DNA of 61,912 nucleotides from Spirochaetia bacterium (GCA_900769325.1 CAAGGF010000084.1:1-61912), one strand, 5' to 3'. Shown: positions 16,959-24,768, numbered from the stretch's first letter. The notes: generated by a model from the letters alone, not told the origin. Translations and numbers: made by a program.

Positions 16959-18134
16959 ATGATAAACCGCACTGTCTTAAAAAATAAAAAAATTCTCGTT
17001 TTTATTCTGACGATTGTGTTCTCGTTTGTTTGCAAAACTGTGCATGCAAAAACTTTTACCGAATTTTATTTTGAGCATTTTAAGGATTTGCAAAAAGTTG
17101 AAAGTATGAGTGATGAAGAGTACAGGGCGTTTGCGCTTGAGTTTAAGACCTTGACGGCTTCTTTTTTTGACGGTGAATATTTTGATTTTGCAAAAAATCA
17201 GCAGACTGAAAACGAATATGTTTGTGCTGCAGAAAATCTTATTGAATTTACGCAAACGGAAACATTTTTTGAAAAACAAAGTGCAGCAAAACTTTTAAAT
17301 CTTATGCAGGATTTGATTCTTGCAGAAAACAACTCGCTTAAAAAAAGCGAAAAACTTTATCAGAATGCGCTTCTTTCACTTTCGCTTTTGAGCATTTTTC
17401 TTCTTGCTATGGTTTTGCTTTTTATCAGGCAGAAAAATAAAATCGAAAAAATCCGGCAAAAGCAGGAAGAAGAAAAAATCATCAGGGAAACTCTGATTTC
17501 AGTTCAGGAAAGTGAGCGCAAAAGAATTTATCAGGATTTGCACGACACTGTATCGCAGAACTTAAAAATCAGCCGGATTTTTCTGACGAACCTTAAACAG
17601 AATGTCAGGAAAAAAGAAAATGTCCAGACAGTAGACCGCCTGATTGAACTTGAAACAGAAAGCGTCCGCGATATAAAAATCATAATCAATAACTTAACTC
17701 CGCCAGAACTGAACGAAACAGATTTTAACGAGTCAATACGTTCCCTTTGTCAAAGCATGCAGACCTCTTCAACAATTCCGATAAACCTTTTCATTCAAAA
17801 AGAAGTGTGCTTTAAAAGTTTTTCCCTTGAACAAAAGCTCAACATTTACAGAATTATTCAGGAAAGCATAACGAATGCAGTAAAACATTCAGGTGCAACA
17901 GAAATAAGCGTCATAATCCAGCGGGGAGAATCAGTAATAAAAATCTTCATCACCGACGACGGCATGGGATTTTCAAAAAACGCTCAATGCAAAACAGAAG
18001 TTCAGGAGATAGAAACCCGCATCGGCATAAAAGGCATAAAATCAAGAGCCGCCACCTTAAACGCAACCGTGGAAATAATCTCCGAAAGAGAATCCGGCAC
18101 TGAAGTAAAACTTGAAATCCCGGTGAAGTTTTAA
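16959..18134 (+). CDS. NarX-type sensor histidine kinase (HisKA_3/HATPase)
   Basis: An N-terminal hydrophobic segment (about 8-28) acts as signal or anchor, followed by a periplasmic region and one transmembrane helix (about 137-157). After a short coiled coil, ERKRIYQDLHDTVSQNLK holds the phospho-acceptor histidine of the HisKA_3 subfamily. NAVKHS and DDGMGF are N and G1 boxes, and GIKGI lies near the end of the ATPase domain. The partner is probably the NarL-type regulator at 11874, now 4.4 kb away across the restriction-modification island. I chose the ATG at 16959 over the TTG two codons earlier; the ribosome-binding site is weak. Confidence 0.9.
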   Translation: MINRTVLKNKKILVFILTIVFSFVCKTVHAKTFTEFYFEHFKDLQKVESMSDEEYRAFALEFKTLTASFFDGEYFDFAKNQQTENEYVCAAENLIEFTQTETFFEKQSAAKLLNLMQDLILAENNSLKKSEKLYQNALLSLSLLSIFLLAMVLLFIRQKNKIEKIRQKQEEEKIIRETLISVQESERKRIYQDLHDTVSQNLKISRIFLTNLKQNVRKKENVQTVDRLIELETESVRDIKIIINNLTPPELNETDFNESIRSLCQSMQTSSTIPINLFIQKEVCFKSFSLEQKLNIYRIIQESITNAVKHSGATEISVIIQRGESVIKIFITDDGMGFSKNAQCKTEVQEIETRIGIKGIKSRAATLNATVEIISERESGTEVKLEIPVKF

Positions 18135-18238
18135 AAGAAGAATTCCTTTCTCCAATGAATGTAAGTGCGTACCGGCTTGCATCTGATACATTTCATAAAA
18201 TCTTCAATGGTGTACACGATTTCTCCTTGCTATTTTAA
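18131..18238 (+). pseudogene. HigA-like antitoxin remnant
   Basis: A frame overlapping the kinase stop reads LKEEFLSPMNVSAYRLASDT, closely resembling LNEEFLRPLGISAYKLAQEI of the HigA-like protein at 16572. It then loses similarity and stops at 18236. Only the N-terminal third survives and no start codon is placed for it. Confidence 0.55.
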
Positions 18239-18338
18239 TTCTATCATACATTCCGTAAAAAAAATTACCATCTTTTCTTTTCATAAATTCCTTAAAAAAA
18301 ACAAAAAACTTTTCAAAAAATCACAAAATCCGTGTGTA

Positions 18339-18359
18339 ACGCATAAAGAAAATGTGCCT
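18339..18359. promoter_or_regulatory. Second regulator-like dyad ACGCAT-N9-GTGCCT
   Basis: It has the same left half-site (inside GTGTGTAACGCAT) and the same 9-bp spacing as the dyad at 11811-11831, with four of six bases kept in the right half. It lies 120 bp before the lipoprotein gene. The rest of the 18239-18435 gap is AT-rich without other recognisable features. Confidence 0.35.
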
Positions 18360-18435
18360 AACACTGAATACAGGAAAATACTTTGCCTGTAAAATCAGTT
18401 TAAACATAGAAAATTAAATCTTCTGTGTAAAAATC

Positions 18436-18477
18436 AGCCGGCGGACATTCGTTAATTCGATAAAACGCGGAGGAATT
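18436..18477 (+). repeat. Shared gene leader, copy 1
   Basis: About 42 bp directly before the lipoprotein start matches 19692-19734 before the next gene. Both end in the identical stretch CGATAAAACGCGGAGGAATT, which holds the Shine-Dalgarno. Confidence 0.7.
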
Positions 18478-18479
18478 AT

Positions 18480-19655
18480 ATGAAAAAAATAAATGGTTTT
18501 GGAATTGTACTGCTTTGCTTTTTATTAATAGGTAATGTTTCCTGTAGTAAAAAAAATGGCGGTGCAAGTAATAAGAGCGTAAAATACGCAACTGGTCTTG
18601 AATTGGTAAATGTAACGGGCGGAGAATACGAAAGTCCAGATTACTGTTGGATAATTGTAAATACCGACTGGGACAACAGTTGTAAGAAATCTTTTTCTGA
18701 AAAAAAATCTTTTTCTGTAAAAAATTTTCAAATTGCAAAAACAGAAATAACTTACGAAACATGGTATGAGGTTTTAAAATGGGGCTCGGATGAAGCACGC
18801 GGCGATAATCGTTATCGTTTTGTAAATGTTGGTAGGGAAGGAATTGCCGATTCAGTAGGAACGGTTCCTTCAAATAAGAAAAAACATCCTGTAACATCAA
18901 TTTCTTGGGAAACTGCAGTTATATGGTGTAATGCACTTTCAGAAAAAGCTGGATTTGAACCTGTTTATTATCTTGACGGAAAAATATTACGAGATGAAAA
19001 GAAATTAAAAGAAATTAAAACAAGTGCAAATACATATAACAACAATGAAACTGTATATAATACTGTATCTGGTTTAGGAAAAAACACTTCATATGAAAAA
19101 ATTAACGCTGCGGTTTTAAAAGAAGTTCCTGTATATTCAAGGCTTACAATTGAAGAAACTAAGAACGGCTTTCGTCTTCCAACAGTTTATGAATGGATAT
19201 ATGCAGCACGTGGCGGTAAACCAGGCAGTTATGACTGGGATTTAAATTATTCTGGCAGTGATTCTGCAAGCGAAGTCGGCTGGTTTAGAGAAGAATGTGG
19301 CTGGTCTTCAACAATATCTGATATGAATGAATATTTACCTGAATACGGAACAAAAGAAGTTGGCAAAAAGAAAGCAAATTCACTTGGTCTATATGACATG
19401 AGCGGAAATGTTAAAGAACTTACAAATACACTTTGTTTTGATATTGGTAAGGATGCAATTGCTGCCTCAATATATATACGACCATATTATGCAGGTGGTT
19501 CATGGAAAAATATGGCTGATGTCGATGAGTCAAAAATTTCTATTACTGTAGAATCATGGGGAGAATATTCGTCTGTAGAAGTGTTTGATGGTTGTATTGA
19601 TGAGTTGACAAATAATACATTCGGCTTCCGTGTTGCACGCACTGTAACAGAATAA
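18480..19655 (+). CDS. Lipoprotein with formylglycine-generating-enzyme-like (SUMF1) domain
   Basis: The 391-residue protein has a lipoprotein signal peptide with lipobox LIGNVSC (Cys about 22). The mature part is a C-type-lectin-fold FGE/SUMF1 domain: GLELVNVTGGEY, KTEITYETWYEV, HPVTSISWETAVIWCNALSEKAG, FRLPTVYEWIYAARGG, GLYDMSGNVKEL, YAGGSWKN and NTFGFRVAR. True sulfatase-activating activity needs specific cysteines, which I cannot confirm. In treponemes this domain is common in surface or periplasmic lipoproteins and often serves for binding. The upstream leader is shared with the next gene. A dyad at 18339 suggests control by the NarL-type regulator. Confidence 0.88.
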   Translation: MKKINGFGIVLLCFLLIGNVSCSKKNGGASNKSVKYATGLELVNVTGGEYESPDYCWIIVNTDWDNSCKKSFSEKKSFSVKNFQIAKTEITYETWYEVLKWGSDEARGDNRYRFVNVGREGIADSVGTVPSNKKKHPVTSISWETAVIWCNALSEKAGFEPVYYLDGKILRDEKKLKEIKTSANTYNNNETVYNTVSGLGKNTSYEKINAAVLKEVPVYSRLTIEETKNGFRLPTVYEWIYAARGGKPGSYDWDLNYSGSDSASEVGWFREECGWSSTISDMNEYLPEYGTKEVGKKKANSLGLYDMSGNVKELTNTLCFDIGKDAIAASIYIRPYYAGGSWKNMADVDESKISITVESWGEYSSVEVFDGCIDELTNNTFGFRVARTVTE

Positions 19656-19691
19656 TGTATTTTAAAATTTTCAAGGATTATAAAAAAAAAT

Positions 19692-19734
19692 AGCTGGCGA
19701 GCATTCGCATATAGCGATAAAACGCGGAGGAATT
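19692..19734 (+). repeat. Shared gene leader, copy 2
   Basis: It matches 18436-18477 with one indel, including GGCG, CATTCG and the conserved CGATAAAACGCGGAGGAATT stretch before the ATG. Confidence 0.7.
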
Positions 19735-19738
19735 TTTT

Positions 19739-20131
19739 ATGAATATAAAAGAAAATTGGATTTCGCTTAATATAAAAGCGAAGATTGGTGCTGTTTGCAT
19801 GGCATTGGCAAGTATTTTGAATTTGATTTTTGTGCTTGTTTTTATGGATGCAGTTGGTGAAGCATTTGATGCTATATCAGGCGTGCTGCCTTTTGACATT
19901 GAAGTATTTTTGGTATTGTATGCAATTTTGTTTACACTGCTTGATTTACTGATTGCGTTTTTTGTAATTTGTCATAAAAAATGGGCTCGCACAACAGGAA
20001 TATACTGGGGACTTTGGGGAATTATAAGCATCGCAATGTCAATAAAATCTCCTTCTGCAATGTTTGTAGTTTACGGACTTTATGTTATTGCTGCTATCTG
20101 TTTGCTTTTAACAAAAAAGTCAGATTTTTAA
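19739..20131 (+). CDS. Four-helix integral membrane protein, unknown function
   Basis: The 130-residue product has four hydrophobic segments, about residues 12-34, 48-73, 80-98 and 102-125. No catalytic motif or named family is recognised. It has the same 5' leader and ribosome-binding region as the lipoprotein gene upstream and is followed after 23 bp by a small secreted protein, so the three may be co-expressed. Confidence 0.7.
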   Translation: MNIKENWISLNIKAKIGAVCMALASILNLIFVLVFMDAVGEAFDAISGVLPFDIEVFLVLYAILFTLLDLLIAFFVICHKKWARTTGIYWGLWGIISIAMSIKSPSAMFVVYGLYVIAAICLLLTKKSDF

Positions 20132-20154
20132 ATTTTTTATATTAGAGGTTTTCT

Positions 20155-20469
20155 ATGAAATTCAAAAAAATTATTACAGTTATTTTATCAATGAGTCTTT
20201 TTTTTACTTCTGCACTTTTTGCAGGCAGCAGAAAAGATATTGATAAATTCTTAAAATCGTATGAAGAATTTGTTATTGAAGCTGAAAATGCTGCAAAGAA
20301 AAATAATCTTACAGCATTGATGAAATTATCAATGAAATCTGTTGAATTTACTGAACAGGCAGATAAACTTGATACTTCTGGTGACTGGACTTATAAAGAT
20401 TTAGAAAAATACACAGATTTGACAATGCGTTATTCAAAAGCAATGTCAAAAATGACTGGCGGTTTCTAA
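20155..20469 (+). CDS. Small secreted helical protein, unknown function
   Basis: The 104-residue product has an N-terminal signal peptide (KKIITVILSMSLFFTSALFA, cleavage about residue 23). A charged, mostly helical region rich in Lys, Glu and Met follows. Similar short periplasmic helical proteins are frequent in treponemes, but no function is known to me. AGAGG precedes the ATG and a terminator follows. Confidence 0.7.
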   Translation: MKFKKIITVILSMSLFFTSALFAGSRKDIDKFLKSYEEFVIEAENAAKKNNLTALMKLSMKSVEFTEQADKLDTSGDWTYKDLEKYTDLTMRYSKAMSKMTGGF

Positions 20470-20482
20470 CGGTTTGATAAAT

Positions 20483-20512
20483 AAGGCTGCATTTTTTTTG
20501 CAGCTTTATCTT
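20483..20512 (+). terminator. Terminator after the small secreted protein gene
   Basis: AAGGCTGCA pairs with TGCAGCTTT around a loop of T residues; T-rich sequence follows. Confidence 0.6.
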
Positions 20513-20581
20513 TAGAATGATAAATTCTTTCAGAATTTTTATTGCATAATTTTTTATTTTATTATATTATTCAATTTATGC

Positions 20582-20655
20582 GGTCCCTTAGCTCAGCTGG
20601 ATAGAGCACATGCCTTCTAAGCATGCGGTCGACAGTTCGATTCTGCCAGGGATCA
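20582..20655 (+). tRNA. tRNA-Arg (anticodon TCT)
   Basis: The acceptor stem GGTCCCT pairs with AGGGATC (one G-T), with discriminator A at 20655. TAGCTCAGCTGGATAGAGCA is the D arm. CATGC-CTTCTAA-GCATG is the anticodon arm with TCT at 20616-20618. The TTCGATT loop closes the T arm. CCA is not encoded. Confidence 0.95.
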
Positions 20656-20656
20656 G

Positions 20657-20686
20657 AGCTTGTAAGTTTTCTTGCAGGCTTTTTTT
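20657..20686 (+). terminator. Terminator of the tRNA-Arg gene, abutting the next start codon
   Basis: AGCTTGTAAG pairs with CTTGCAGGCT (two G-T pairs) around TTTT. The following T tract ends immediately before the ATG at 20687. Confidence 0.65.
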
Positions 20687-21556
20687 ATGACTGTAAACGA
20701 ATTTTATAAAAAGAAATTTGGAAGAAAAGTATATAAAATTTCTCTTGATGCAGGCTGCACTTGTCCTAACCGTGACGGAACAAAAAGTTATTCCGGCTGC
20801 ATTTTCTGCTCTCAAAACGGAAGCGGGGATTTTATTCCGTCTCAAAAAGATATTCGCCTTCAGGTTGAAAGTGCAAAAAAAATCGTCGGGAAAAAATTTA
20901 AAAACGGAAAATACATCGCTTATTTTCAGAATTTTACAAATACTTACGGCGACATCGAAAGCCTTTATAAAAAATGGAATGAAGCACTTTCCTGTGAAGA
21001 TATTGTAGGCCTTGCACTTGGAACTAGATGCGACTGTATAGATTCAAAAGTCCTTGAAAAACTTTCTGTTTTATCTGAAAAAACTTTTGTTCAGCTTGAA
21101 CTGGGCCTTCAAACATCTTCCGATAAAACAGGAGATTTTATTAACAGAAAATTTTTGTCATCAGAATATCTTTCCGCCGTTTCAGTTTTGAAAAAAAATG
21201 TTCCGCGCGTTCATATCGTAACTCATATAATTTTTGGACTTCCGTTTGAAGATGAAAAACAAATGCTTTCTTCTGTAAAATTTGCCATTGATGCAAAAAC
21301 AGATGGCATAAAAATCGCATCCCTTTATGTTTTGAAAAACACTGTTCTTGAAAAAATGTATTTAGAGAAAAAATTTTCTCTTCTTTCTCGCGAAAAGTAT
21401 TTTTCAATTGTTGAAAAAGCATTAAAAATTATTCCTGAAAATGTTGTCATTCACCGGCTTACAGGTGATGGTCCTAAAAGTCAGACTATTGCGCCTTTGT
21501 GGATTTTTGACAAAAAACAAAATCTTTCGATAATAAATGAAATCCTAAAAAAATAA
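20687..21556 (+). CDS. TIGR01212-family (YhcC-like) radical SAM protein
   Basis: The 289-residue protein has the family's long-spaced cluster motif: CTCPNRDGTKSYSGCIFC places cysteines for the 4Fe-4S cluster near residues 21, 33 and 36. YFQNFTNTYG, LGTRCDC, ELGLQT and THIIFGLPFE are further family segments. Biochemical function is not settled. The ATG at 20687 is preferred to the in-frame TTG at 20672, which lies inside the tRNA terminator stem. No ribosome-binding site is visible. Confidence 0.9.
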   Translation: MTVNEFYKKKFGRKVYKISLDAGCTCPNRDGTKSYSGCIFCSQNGSGDFIPSQKDIRLQVESAKKIVGKKFKNGKYIAYFQNFTNTYGDIESLYKKWNEALSCEDIVGLALGTRCDCIDSKVLEKLSVLSEKTFVQLELGLQTSSDKTGDFINRKFLSSEYLSAVSVLKKNVPRVHIVTHIIFGLPFEDEKQMLSSVKFAIDAKTDGIKIASLYVLKNTVLEKMYLEKKFSLLSREKYFSIVEKALKIIPENVVIHRLTGDGPKSQTIAPLWIFDKKQNLSIINEILKK

Positions 21557-21763
21557 ATAAAAGAAAAATCTTGTTCCGCTTGGAACTGGCATTCTCATCC
21601 TGAAAGCCCGAGCCGTCCGAGTGAAGAAGACAAAAGACTTTTTTTCGATTCAAAGGCACGCTATTTAATTCTTTTGTTGATGGATAAAGAAAATCCTGTG
21701 TTGAATGCTTTTATCGTTGAAAATCATACTGATGTAACAAAAGACGAATTAAAAATTGACTAG
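21557..21763 (+). pseudogene. C-terminal remnant of a JAMM/MPN metalloprotease-like protein
   Basis: The open frame directly after the radical SAM stop encodes about 68 residues including WHSHPESPSRPSEED, an exact HxH-x7-SxxD JAMM zinc-protease motif. Sequence such as RYLILLLMDKENP follows, as in Mov34/MPN/PAD-1 proteins. No start codon or N-terminal half is present, so it is a fragment. Confidence 0.6.
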
Positions 21764-21791
21764 CATGTTGACATAGTAAAAGTTTCTTCTC

Positions 21792-21819
21792 TTGAATAAT
21801 TTTTCATAAAACGGATAAT
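21792..21819 (+). promoter_or_regulatory. Promoter of the thioredoxin-reductase-like gene, probably leaderless
   Basis: TTGAAT, 16 bp, GATAAT, then only seven bases to the ATG at 21827. No Shine-Dalgarno. Confidence 0.5.
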
Positions 21820-21826
21820 TTAAAAT

Positions 21827-22693
21827 ATGAGTGAAAGATTTGATTGTGCCGTTATCGGAACAGGTCCTGCAGGAGTTTCTGCTGCCATTACATTAAAAAT
21901 TCGCGGAAAAAATATCGTTCTTTTTGGTTCTAAAAATTTGAGCGAAAAACTTTCAAAGGCTCAGGTAATAAAAAATTATCCGGGTTTTCCATCTGTTTCC
22001 GGCGTTGAATTACAGAAAAAATTTTTTGAGCATTTAGAAAGCCTTCAAATTCAGATTACGGAAGAAAACATCGTAAGCGTTTATGATATGGGTTCTTATT
22101 TTTCGATTTTAACAAATCAGAATCAGATTTATGAATCTTTATCCGTAATAATTGCTTCCGGCGTGAATTTTAAAAATCCATATCAAAATGAAGAAAAATT
22201 TTTAGGTCGCGGAGTGAGTTACTGTGCAACTTGCGACGGTCCTCTTTTTAAGGGAAAGACAATAGCGGTAATCGCAGAAAAAGAAGAGTTTGAATCTGAA
22301 GCAAAATTCCTTTCTGATTTTGCGGAAAAAATTTATTACATTCCGCTTTATAAAAAAGAAAATTTTGATTTTTCTCAAAAAATAAATGTTGTCCGCGATG
22401 TTCCTGTAAAAATTGATGGCGATAATTCAGTTTCTTCTCTTCAGTTAAAAAATTCAACTGTCTCTGTTCAAGGTATTTTTATTCTGCGTTCTTCAGTTTC
22501 ACCGTCCCAGCTTATTTCAGGAATTTCTCTTGAAGAAAATCATATTAAGGTCAACAGGAATATGCAAACAAATATAGAAGGCGTTTTTGCTTCCGGTGAC
22601 ATAACTGGAAAGCCTTATCAATATGTAAAAGCCTGTGGTGAAGGAAATGTTGCTGCATTGAGCGTCGTTTCTTATCTTTCCGGCATCAAGTAA
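21827..22693 (+). CDS. trxB: Thioredoxin reductase-like flavoprotein
   Basis: The 288-residue protein opens with the FAD-binding dinucleotide fold (CAVIGTGPAGVSAAI). The redox-active motif CATC appears in GRGVSYCATCDGPLFKG (about 128-143), and IEGVFASGDITGKPYQYVKACGEGNVAA is the second FAD segment. The NADPH-binding region is less typical: IAVIAEKEEFESEA lacks the usual GxGxxA glycine pattern. It might therefore use another reductant, as in ferredoxin-dependent or atypical reductases. The length is slightly below the usual 305-320. It should reduce thioredoxin for redox homeostasis in the cytoplasm. Confidence 0.88.
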   Translation: MSERFDCAVIGTGPAGVSAAITLKIRGKNIVLFGSKNLSEKLSKAQVIKNYPGFPSVSGVELQKKFFEHLESLQIQITEENIVSVYDMGSYFSILTNQNQIYESLSVIIASGVNFKNPYQNEEKFLGRGVSYCATCDGPLFKGKTIAVIAEKEEFESEAKFLSDFAEKIYYIPLYKKENFDFSQKINVVRDVPVKIDGDNSVSSLQLKNSTVSVQGIFILRSSVSPSQLISGISLEENHIKVNRNMQTNIEGVFASGDITGKPYQYVKACGEGNVAALSVVSYLSGIK

Positions 22694-22744
22694 TGAAAAC
22701 TTATCGTTTGTTTAAATAATTATCTCTTTCTTTAAAAATGCTTA

Positions 22745-22773
22745 TTGTTTTAAAAAAGTGTTTCGTATAAAAT
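22745..22773 (+). promoter_or_regulatory. Promoter of the scaffold/GGGtGRT operon
   Basis: TTGTTT, 17 bp, TAAAAT. GGGAGA precedes the ATG at 22806. Confidence 0.5.
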
Positions 22774-22805
22774 GAATCCAAATTGACTTTTTATGGGAGA
22801 TTAAA

Positions 22806-23507
22806 ATGACCTACACAGCAGAAGTAGAACATATGTGTCCTTTGGCTAAAGGCGCATATCACGGACCTGCCCCAATTCCAGAAGAAGGCGAATGGGTTAA
22901 GGTTAAAAAAATTGAAGATGTTTCCGGTTTTACACACGGAATCGGCTGGTGTGCACCTCAGCAGGGTGCCTGCAAACTTTCTTTGAATGTTAAAAACGGC
23001 ATTATTGAAGAAGCTCTTGTAGAAACAATCGGCTGTTCTGGTATGACTCACTCAGCTGCTATGGCTTCAGAAATCCTTATCGGAAAAACTCTTCTTGAAG
23101 CTTTGAACACTGACCTTGTTTGTGATGCTATCAACACAGCAATGCGTGAACTTTTCATGCAGATTGTTTACGGACGCACTCAGTCGGCTTATTCAAAAGA
23201 TGGACTTAAAGTTGGTGCTTCTCTTGAAGATCTTGGAAAGAACCTTCGTTCTCAGGTTGGAACTATGTTTGCAACTCGCAAAACAGGTCCTCGCTACCTT
23301 GAAATGACAGAAGGTTATGTTGAAACTATGGCTGTTGATAAAGATAATCAGGTTATCGGTTACAACTGTATTAACTTTGGAAAATTAATGGATGCTCTCA
23401 AAGCTGGAAAACCTGCTGAAGAAGCTATCGCTGGAGCTCGTACACACTACGGTCGTGTAACAGAAGATCAGGGTATGGTAAAACTTATCGACCCACGTAA
23501 ACAATAG
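22806..23507 (+). CDS. Iron-sulfur cluster scaffold-like protein paired with GGGtGRT protein
   Basis: The 233-residue protein resembles NifU/IscU-type scaffolds, with GWCAPQQGACKL and ETIGCSGMTHSAAMASEILIGK in overlapping parts supplying candidate cluster-ligand cysteines. It is longer than IscU and has its own C-terminal region. It forms a tight operon (18 bp gap, GGAGG) with the GGGtGRT protein, a conserved pairing in anaerobes and spirochaetes whose exact role is unknown. Involvement in cluster assembly is inferred from the fold. Strong ribosome-binding sites and regular codon use suggest high expression. Confidence 0.82.
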   Translation: MTYTAEVEHMCPLAKGAYHGPAPIPEEGEWVKVKKIEDVSGFTHGIGWCAPQQGACKLSLNVKNGIIEEALVETIGCSGMTHSAAMASEILIGKTLLEALNTDLVCDAINTAMRELFMQIVYGRTQSAYSKDGLKVGASLEDLGKNLRSQVGTMFATRKTGPRYLEMTEGYVETMAVDKDNQVIGYNCINFGKLMDALKAGKPAEEAIAGARTHYGRVTEDQGMVKLIDPRKQ

Positions 23508-23525
23508 ACTTGGAGGAATATAGAT

Positions 23526-24563
23526 ATGGCATTATTTGAAGATTACGCTGGACGTATCCCACAGGTTAATAAAGCTCTTAAAGAATATGGTTTTGCAGAA
23601 GGCGAAGAAGGACTTCAGGCTGCAAGAAAACTTTGTCAGGATAGAGGATTTGATCCTTATGAAATCTGTCAGTCAACACAGCAGATTTGTTTTGAAGATG
23701 CAAAATGGGCTTATGTTTTAGGTTCTGCAATTGCTATTAAGGAAGCTGAAAAAACTGGTGACAAAACTGGTTCTACAGCTGCTGCAAACATCGGTAAAGG
23801 ACTTCAGGCATTCTGTTTGCCAGGTTCTGTTGCTGATGACAGAAAAGTAGGTCTTGGACACGGAAACCTTGGTGCTCGTCTTCTTTCTGAAGAAACACAG
23901 TGCTTTGCATTCCTTGCAGGACACGAATCTTTCGCTGCTGCTGAAGGTGCTATTAAAATCGCTGCAAACGCAAACAAAGTGCGCAAGAACAAGCTCCGCG
24001 TTATTTTGAACGGTCTTGGAAAAGATGCAGCTCAGATTATCAGCCGCATCAACGGTTTTACTTATGTTCAGACAGAATTTGACTACTTCAACGGTGAAGG
24101 AACAGACAAAGCTTTGAAAGTTGTAAAGGAAGTTCCTTATGGAAACAATCCTGACCGTCTTATCGTAAAATGCTATGGTGCTGACGATGTTCGCGAAGGT
24201 GTTGCAATCATGTGGCACGAAGATGTTGATGTTTCAATCACAGGAAACTCTACAAACCCAACTCGTTTCCAGCATCCTGTTGCAGGAACTTACAAAAAAG
24301 AACGCCTCTTAGCTGGTAAAAAATACTTCTCTGTAGCATCTGGTGGTGGTACAGGTCGTACACTTCACCCAGATAACATGGCTGCAGGTCCTGCTTCTTA
24401 CGGCTTTACTGATACTTTGGGACGCATGCACTCAGACGCTCAGTTTGCAGGTTCTTCTTCAGTTCCAGCTCACGTAGAAATGATGGGCTTCATGGGAATG
24501 GGAAATAACCCGATGGTAGGCTGCACGGTAGCCTGTGCAGTAGCTGTAGCTGGCAGTTTCTAA
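23526..24563 (+). CDS. GGGtGRT family protein
   Basis: The 345-residue protein carries the naming motif SGGGTGRTLHPDN (about 278-290) and ends GCTVACAVAVAGSF, a small-residue tail with two cysteines. It lies directly downstream of the scaffold-like gene with a strong GGAGG site. The function of the family is unknown; association with iron-sulfur metabolism is inferred from gene pairing. The 3' end is unusual: its last 10-14 codons recur downstream at 24675-24716 and 24890-24919, with synonymous differences, separated by structured repeats. Confidence 0.9.
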   Translation: MALFEDYAGRIPQVNKALKEYGFAEGEEGLQAARKLCQDRGFDPYEICQSTQQICFEDAKWAYVLGSAIAIKEAEKTGDKTGSTAAANIGKGLQAFCLPGSVADDRKVGLGHGNLGARLLSEETQCFAFLAGHESFAAAEGAIKIAANANKVRKNKLRVILNGLGKDAAQIISRINGFTYVQTEFDYFNGEGTDKALKVVKEVPYGNNPDRLIVKCYGADDVREGVAIMWHEDVDVSITGNSTNPTRFQHPVAGTYKKERLLAGKKYFSVASGGGTGRTLHPDNMAAGPASYGFTDTLGRMHSDAQFAGSSSVPAHVEMMGFMGMGNNPMVGCTVACAVAVAGSF

Positions 24564-24571
24564 AATTAATT

Positions 24572-24677
24572 CAGGCTACCGGGCAGCCGTGCGAGTTTTC
24601 ACGTTTTTGCGTAGCAAAATGCGAGCCCTTTGGCGAACAAGTGAAAACTCGTTTAGCAACCGAAGGTTGCGACCTGT
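24572..24677 (+). repeat. 106-bp structured repeat, copy 1
   Basis: About 95% identical (five mismatches) to 24947-25052. It contains three hairpins: GGCT/AGCC, CGAGTTTTCAC/GTGAAAACTCG and GCAACC-GAA-GGTTGC. It starts nine bases after the GGGtGRT stop codon. Confidence 0.85.
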
Positions 24678-24716
24678 ACAGTTGCTTGTGCTGTAGCAGT
24701 AGCTGGTAGTTTCTAA
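24675..24716 (+). pseudogene. Relic of the GGGtGRT gene 3' end, copy 2
   Basis: TGT ACA GTT GCT ... TAA encodes CTVACAVAVAGSF plus stop, identical in protein to the gene's own end. Several synonymous codons differ. Confidence 0.75.
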
Positions 24717-24737
24717 TTAGTTTTAGATTAATATAAG

Positions 24738-24768
24738 GCACTCTGTTTATTCAGAGTGCATTTTTTTT
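24738..24768 (+). terminator. Terminator downstream of relic copy 2
   Basis: GCACTCTG and CAGAGTGC form a perfect 8-bp stem, followed by A and eight T. Probably the original terminator of the scaffold/GGGtGRT operon. Confidence 0.85.

Noticed and set aside
20582..20655. tRNA-Arg as attachment site bounding the defence region
   Set aside because: I found no integrase and no obvious second copy of the tRNA 3' end in 1-20,500, so an island boundary at the tRNA cannot be supported.
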